The notes under the pieces: generated by a model
Seen by the model: only the letters and a program-made list of their open reading frames with translations
Database searches by the model: none
What the model was told of the DNA's origin: nothing
Position numbers and translations under genes: made by a program
Part shown: in pieces, positions 59,899 through 64,000 of the stretch
Numbering within the stretch: position 1 is the first letter of the stretch
How the letters are laid out: every line of letters starts with the position of its first letter
Origin: Sphingobium sp. D43FB
GTDB lineage: Bacteria > Pseudomonadota > Alphaproteobacteria > Sphingomonadales > Sphingomonadaceae
Assembly (NCBI RefSeq): GCF_002312805.1
Contig: NZ_NMUA01000007.1
Coordinates: forward strand, 124,001-188,000
Direction of reading: 5' to 3'
DNA: 64,000 nt

Positions 59899-61509
59899 AT
59901 GTCCGACATAGCTTCACTCCGGCGCACGACGCCCACCGGCTGGTCCGTCCGCCGCGACGATGCCTTCGCGGCGCAGGCCTATAAGGATGGCTGGTGGCAA
60001 GCGGAAACCGCCGCCGATGCCCTGGTCCGCGCGGCGCGCGAAACGCCCGACCGCATCCTGCTGATCGACGGCGACACCAGCCTGACCGCCGCCGCCCTCC
60101 ACGCGCAGGCCTCCCGTCTGGCACAAGCCATACTCGCCCGCTTCGCACCGGGCAGCGCCATCTCCTTCATGCTGCCGAACTGGCACGAAGCCGCCATTAT
60201 CTACATGGGCGCAACGCTGGCGGGCATGGTCGCCAACCCGATCCTGCCCTCGCTACGCGACCATGATCTGCGCTTCATCCTCGCCGACCTGAACAGTGCG
60301 ATGATCTTCATCCCCGCCAGCTTTCGCGGGCATGACTATGCCGCCATGCTCGCGCGCGTCACCCCGGCGCTGGACAGCCCGCCCGCCGTCGTCGTCTTGC
60401 GCGGCGAGGCAGGCCCGCACATCGCCTTTGCCGACCTGCTGGCAGAAGTCGCCGACGCGCCGCTCCCAACCGTCGATCCCGACGATGTTCGCATGGTCAT
60501 GTATACCAGCGGCACCACCGGACGGCCAAAGGGCGTTCTCCACAGCCATAACAGCATCAACGCGCTGATCCGCCAAATCGGCCGCCATTGGCTGGTCGAA
60601 CGGGGCGACCGCTTTCTGGTGCCGTCCCCCATCAGCCATATTGGCGGATCGATCTACGCCTTCGAAACGCCGCTGCTGTTGGGTGCGACCGCGATCCTGA
60701 TGGCACATTGGAACCCAGATGAAGCCGTCGCCATCATGAGCGCCCAGCGCTGCACCCATATGGCGGGTGCCACGCCATTTCTCCAGCATCTGCTGGCCTC
60801 GGCGCGCGCAGCCGGGACGCGCCTGCCCGACCTCAAGCTCTTCATCTGCGGCGGCGCATCGGTTCCGCCAAGCCTGATCCGCGACGCTGCCACCTATTTC
60901 GACAAGGCGATCGTCAGCCGCGTCTATGGCTCCACCGAATTGCCTGTCACCACGGTCGGCGTCATCGACCCGGCCGATCGCGATCATGCCGCCGACACCG
61001 ATGGCCGCCCCGGCATCGCTACCATCCGCATCGCGCCCGATGGCGAAATCCGCGCGCGCGGACCGCAGATGATGGTGGGCTATCTCCACCGGGAGGATGA
61101 GGAAACCGGCTTCGACGCCGACGGCTATTATCGCACCGGCGACCAGGGTGCATGGATCGACGGCGACCATCTGGTCGTCACGGGCCGGATCAAGGATATC
61201 ATCATTCGCAATGGCGAGAATATCGCGCCGAAGGAGATTGAGGATCTGTTGATCGCCCATCCCGACATCGCCGAAATTGCGATCGTCGGCATTCCCGATC
61301 CGCGCACAGGGGAAAAGGCGGTTGCCGTCATTGTCCCGCGCAACGGCGTAACAAAGCCCGATATAGCCTCTCTTGCTGACTTTCTCGCGAGCCAAGGCGT
61401 TGCCCGCTTCAAATATCCCGAAAGCGTCTTGTGGGTCGATGCTTTGCCCAAGAATGACGCTGGCAAGATACTCAAGGCCGCGATCCGCACGAGCCTGACG
61501 ACCGCCTGA
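59899..61509 (+). CDS. Acyl-CoA synthetase (cyclohexanecarboxylate/fatty-acid type)
   Basis: 536 residues of the ANL family with intact landmarks: YTSGTTGRPKGVLHSH (P-loop, about 201-212), SRVYGSTELP, the hinge GRIKDIIIRNGENIAPKEIE and the C-terminal NDAGKILK lysine. It resembles the cyclohexanecarboxylate-CoA ligase group. Its stop TGA is followed directly by the reverse-strand stop of the GH43 gene, forming TGATCA. Confidence 0.9.
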   Translation: MSDIASLRRTTPTGWSVRRDDAFAAQAYKDGWWQAETAADALVRAARETPDRILLIDGDTSLTAAALHAQASRLAQAILARFAPGSAISFMLPNWHEAAIIYMGATLAGMVANPILPSLRDHDLRFILADLNSAMIFIPASFRGHDYAAMLARVTPALDSPPAVVVLRGEAGPHIAFADLLAEVADAPLPTVDPDDVRMVMYTSGTTGRPKGVLHSHNSINALIRQIGRHWLVERGDRFLVPSPISHIGGSIYAFETPLLLGATAILMAHWNPDEAVAIMSAQRCTHMAGATPFLQHLLASARAAGTRLPDLKLFICGGASVPPSLIRDAATYFDKAIVSRVYGSTELPVTTVGVIDPADRDHAADTDGRPGIATIRIAPDGEIRARGPQMMVGYLHREDEETGFDADGYYRTGDQGAWIDGDHLVVTGRIKDIIIRNGENIAPKEIEDLLIAHPDIAEIAIVGIPDPRTGEKAVAVIVPRNGVTKPDIASLADFLASQGVARFKYPESVLWVDALPKNDAGKILKAAIRTSLTTA

Positions 61510-63096
61510 TCAAAGCGCCCGAAACCGGAAATTGCGGAACCGCGCCTCCCCCGGACCAGCCGCATACAAGCCCGGTCGGAGCATCAGGAACCCGCCGCGC
61601 ACATTATGATGATAGCCTGACACTTCCATGCCCCGGTCGAAGCGGCGCCATGTCCGCCCGCCATCACCGCTCAGATGATAGGAAACGATATGGTGACGGT
61701 TGGTCACCTTCATCGTCAGCTTGCGGCCATGGGGATTGGCGGGGCGGCCCCGTTCCATGCCATATTGGTGGGTGACGAAGCGGGTCTCGTCAAACCCCAG
61801 CCCGCAATAGAGCCTGTCGTCATAGAAAAGCAGCAGCCCCGCTGTCCCGCCCGGCGCAATCTCGATATCGCACTGAAATTCATAGGCCGGGTCGCCCGCA
61901 ATCAGCAGCAGCGGCGATGAATTGGCTGGCGCGGTCCCGCGCCCCTTCAAGAACAATATGTTGTCTTCCACCCGTGCCCGGTCTGCTTCGTCGGGCGTCG
62001 GCTTGAAGAAATTCCACTTCGCGCCGAGGTTCAACGTGGCGAAATCATCCGACAGCGCCATGCCGTGCGGCAGTGCTGGGCCACCGCGCGGCTTGGCGAT
62101 GGGCTGCGACAAATCGCCGCCGGTCATGCGGAACCAGCCATCCGGCGTCCATTCGACCGGATCAAGCAGCGTTTGCCGACCCAATGTCCAAAGACCATTT
62201 TCATAGCCATGATAGACCGCCCACCAGCTTTTATCGGGCGCTTCCACCAGGCTGGCATGGCCGCGCGACCACCAGCGTTCGGCCAGGCTTTCGGTCCGCA
62301 CCAGCGGATTGCCCGGATGCTGTTCCCATGGCCCATGAATGGAGCGGGATCGCGCTGCGATTACCATATGCCCGGTCGGTGGTCCCGCTGTTCCGCCCAC
62401 TGCGGTCAGCATGTAGAACCACCCGCCATGGCGGTGAATTTTCGGTCCTTCCGGTGAAAAGCCTTCCACATCCCATGTGTCGGGATAGCGCCAGGGGTCA
62501 TAGACATGTTCGACCGCGCCGACGGTCGATAGTCCGTCCTCGCTCAGCCTTATGCGGTCTCCGCCCGACAAAAACAGCCAGCGGCTGCCATCCTCGCCAA
62601 CCACATGGGAGGGGTCGATATGCTCGTGGAGCTTCAGATCGATGGGGTCGCTCCATGGCCCGTCGATCGTGTCGGCGTGGATGACGAAGATGCTGTCGGG
62701 GGCCGCTTTCACCGGGATGTATAGGAAATAGCGCCCGTCATGCTTCTCCAGGCTGACCGCCCATACCGACCCGATATTCTTGTGCAATGCCGCTCCGCGC
62801 GGCTGCCAGTTGATCAGGTCGCGGCTATGCCAGATCGTAACGCCGGGATAGCTGTCGAATGTCGAGAAGGTCATGTAATAATCCGCGCCATCTTTGAGGA
62901 TGGCCGGATCAGGGCGGTCGCCCGAAATCAGCGGATTGAGGAAGCGCCCGTCGCCCAAATCGGCGATACGCTGATTGTCGAAACCCCGTTTCCAGTCCGT
63001 CGCGGCCATGGGCGCTGTGGCAGCCTCCGCGCGCCCAAACGCCAGCGCGCTCCCCGCCAATACACCCGTCATCGCGTCGCGCCGACTGATCGCCAT
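61510..63096 (-). CDS. Tat-exported GH43-type glycoside hydrolase
   Basis: 528 residues. It starts with a twin-arginine signal (MAISRRDAMTGVLAGSALAF) and the five-bladed GH43 catalytic domain: catalytic Asp in GDRPDPAI (63), pKa-modulating Asp in HIDPSHVVG (161) and the acid Glu in EGFSPEGPKI (211/216). A C-terminal beta-sandwich follows (about 360 on: FQCDIEIAPGGTAGLLLFYD) as in GH43 beta-xylosidases. Secreted folded through Tat, it would act on xylan- or arabinan-type oligosaccharides. It is downstream of the TonB receptor on the same strand. Confidence 0.9.
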   Translation of the reverse strand: MAISRRDAMTGVLAGSALAFGRAEAATAPMAATDWKRGFDNQRIADLGDGRFLNPLISGDRPDPAILKDGADYYMTFSTFDSYPGVTIWHSRDLINWQPRGAALHKNIGSVWAVSLEKHDGRYFLYIPVKAAPDSIFVIHADTIDGPWSDPIDLKLHEHIDPSHVVGEDGSRWLFLSGGDRIRLSEDGLSTVGAVEHVYDPWRYPDTWDVEGFSPEGPKIHRHGGWFYMLTAVGGTAGPPTGHMVIAARSRSIHGPWEQHPGNPLVRTESLAERWWSRGHASLVEAPDKSWWAVYHGYENGLWTLGRQTLLDPVEWTPDGWFRMTGGDLSQPIAKPRGGPALPHGMALSDDFATLNLGAKWNFFKPTPDEADRARVEDNILFLKGRGTAPANSSPLLLIAGDPAYEFQCDIEIAPGGTAGLLLFYDDRLYCGLGFDETRFVTHQYGMERGRPANPHGRKLTMKVTNRHHIVSYHLSGDGGRTWRRFDRGMEVSGYHHNVRGGFLMLRPGLYAAGPGEARFRNFRFRAL

Positions 63097-63154
63097 AGTC
63101 TTTCCCAACCAAAAAAACCGGGCCGCCCGTGCAGAGGCGACCCGGTCATGAGCC

Positions 63155-64000
63155 TTACATCTTGAAGCGCGCCCCCAACTGGATGGTGCGCCCATAATGC
63201 AACTGCTCATAATTGCGATTGGCGTCGAGGTCAGTGTAGCGATCGCGATAATCGTCGGTCAGGTTGATGCCTTCCAGCGACAATTCGATCCAGTCGGTCA
63301 ACTTGTAGCGCATCGACGCATCGACGTTGATCGTGCTGTTATAGCCTTCGAACACGTTACCCGTGCCGCTATTTTGGTCGATATAGCCGCTGCGATAGCT
63401 GGCCGAGACGCGCGCGCTGAACTTGGCATCTTCATAATAGATGGTGCCGTTGAACGCCCGCTTCGACAAGCCGAACAAGGTCGAGTTGCGAACCGAGGAC
63501 ACTGTCCCACCGCCCGGCACCACGGCTGGCCCCGCCACCCTATAGTCTGCGCTGGAGTCCACGAATGTCGCATTGGCGATGCCGCCGAAACGGGACAGGA
63601 AACCGGGCAGGAAGGTAAAGGGTGCCTGCACCGACAATTCGATACCCTTCAGGCTCGCACCGGTCCCGTTGACGATCGTGTTGATCGCCCAGCCTTCGTC
63701 CCGCTCAGGCTGCCCTGCTGCTGGAGAGCTTGGCGGGATGACGGACAGGGGAAGCCCGGTCGAGGCGAAAGTGCCGTTGATCGTCTGGCCGATCGGGAAG
63801 CTCTGAACATCCTTCTTGAATATGGCGACGGACGCGATCGACTGCGGCGCGAAATACCATTCCAGCGCGAGATCATAGGCCGTCGCCCGGAACGGACTGA
63901 GGTTGGGATTGCCGAAGCTGACCCGATAATTGAACCCATCGACCGATCCGCCCGGCGTCAGATTGCCCAGCGAAGGCCGCGTCATCACGTCGGCCACCGA
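63155..64000 (-). CDS. TonB-dependent receptor, C-terminal part
   Basis: 280 residues are visible and the frame runs off the window edge at the N-terminal side. The visible part is beta-barrel with repeated aromatic-alternating strands and the closing IQLGARFKM. It lies directly upstream of the GH43 gene in the same orientation, the usual receptor-plus-glycosidase layout of carbohydrate-utilisation loci in sphingomonads. No plug domain is seen in the window. Confidence 0.9.
   Translation of the reverse strand, partial: SVADVMTRPSLGNLTPGGSVDGFNYRVSFGNPNLSPFRATAYDLALEWYFAPQSIASVAIFKKDVQSFPIGQTINGTFASTGLPLSVIPPSSPAAGQPERDEGWAINTIVNGTGASLKGIELSVQAPFTFLPGFLSRFGGIANATFVDSSADYRVAGPAVVPGGGTVSSVRNSTLFGLSKRAFNGTIYYEDAKFSARVSASYRSGYIDQNSGTGNVFEGYNSTINVDASMRYKLTDWIELSLEGINLTDDYRDRYTDLDANRNYEQLHYGRTIQLGARFKM

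Noticed and set aside
1-64000. CRISPR arrays, tRNA and rRNA genes, phage genes
   Set aside because: No regularly spaced direct repeats, no tRNA-like cloverleaf and no rRNA or phage structural sequence was noticed on either strand; a tRNA scan was not possible by eye.

Overview
The window is high-GC chromosomal DNA that reads as a sphingomonad-type alphaproteobacterium (Sphingobium, Sphingomonas or Novosphingobium-like). The evidence is the load of TonB-dependent receptors, short-chain dehydrogenases, Rieske and Baeyer-Villiger oxygenases, KatE catalase and intergenic palindromic repeats typical of that group. Genus is inference. No rRNA, tRNA or CRISPR array was seen.

Positions 1-32.4 kb form a large accessory catabolic region. 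A Baeyer-Villiger-type monooxygenase, a Rieske oxygenase, a ThDP-dependent lyase/decarboxylase, an aldehyde dehydrogenase and a beta-propeller lactonase-like protein lie head to tail (1.1-9.3 kb). They are followed by an IclR regulator, a divergent acyl-CoA ligase/hotdog dehydratase pair and an SDR. A reverse-strand operon (SDR, zinc alcohol dehydrogenase, alkylsulfatase-like metallo-hydrolase, sulfotransferase) faces an AraC regulator. Two VOC proteins, a TonB receptor, a TetR regulator and a nine-gene run (AcuI, acyl-CoA ligase, two NTF2-like proteins, two SDRs, a duplicated alpha-beta-barrel protein, ALDH, TetR) complete it. The logic is uptake, oxygenation or C-C cleavage, aldehyde oxidation, CoA activation and beta-oxidation-like steps. 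The substrate cannot be read from the sequence.

32.5-41.6 kb looks like a stress-linked block. A DUF2383 protein and a KatE catalase flank a tight seven-gene reverse-strand operon: GT4, GT2, MurG-like GT, acyl-CoA-dehydrogenase-like flavoprotein, PIG-L deacetylase, NodS-like methyltransferase, GT2. Adjacent genes overlap at all six junctions, five of them by 4 nt. The deacetylase/N-methyltransferase/glycosyltransferase set resembles the logic of Nod-factor modification and is the best candidate for an undescribed system, probably an N-modified glycoconjugate.

41.8-50.8 kb holds a Crp/Fnr regulator with a coupled small ORF, a PHB-depolymerase-type esterase, a DmdC-like acyl-CoA dehydrogenase, and a D-amino-acid operon (Lrp; alanine racemase, DadA, RidA, UxaA-family dehydratase).

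50.8-53.7 kb is a thiamine-salvage operon: a TPP riboswitch on the reverse strand controls a TonB-dependent receptor followed by TenA. An IS30 and an ISNCY-type insertion sequence follow (53.9-56.7 kb), next to what looks like an internally deleted ThuA-domain gene. The window closes with mmsA and its divergent LysR regulator, another acyl-CoA ligase, a Tat-exported GH43-type glycosidase and the C-terminal part of a TonB receptor, suggesting the start of a polysaccharide-utilisation locus.
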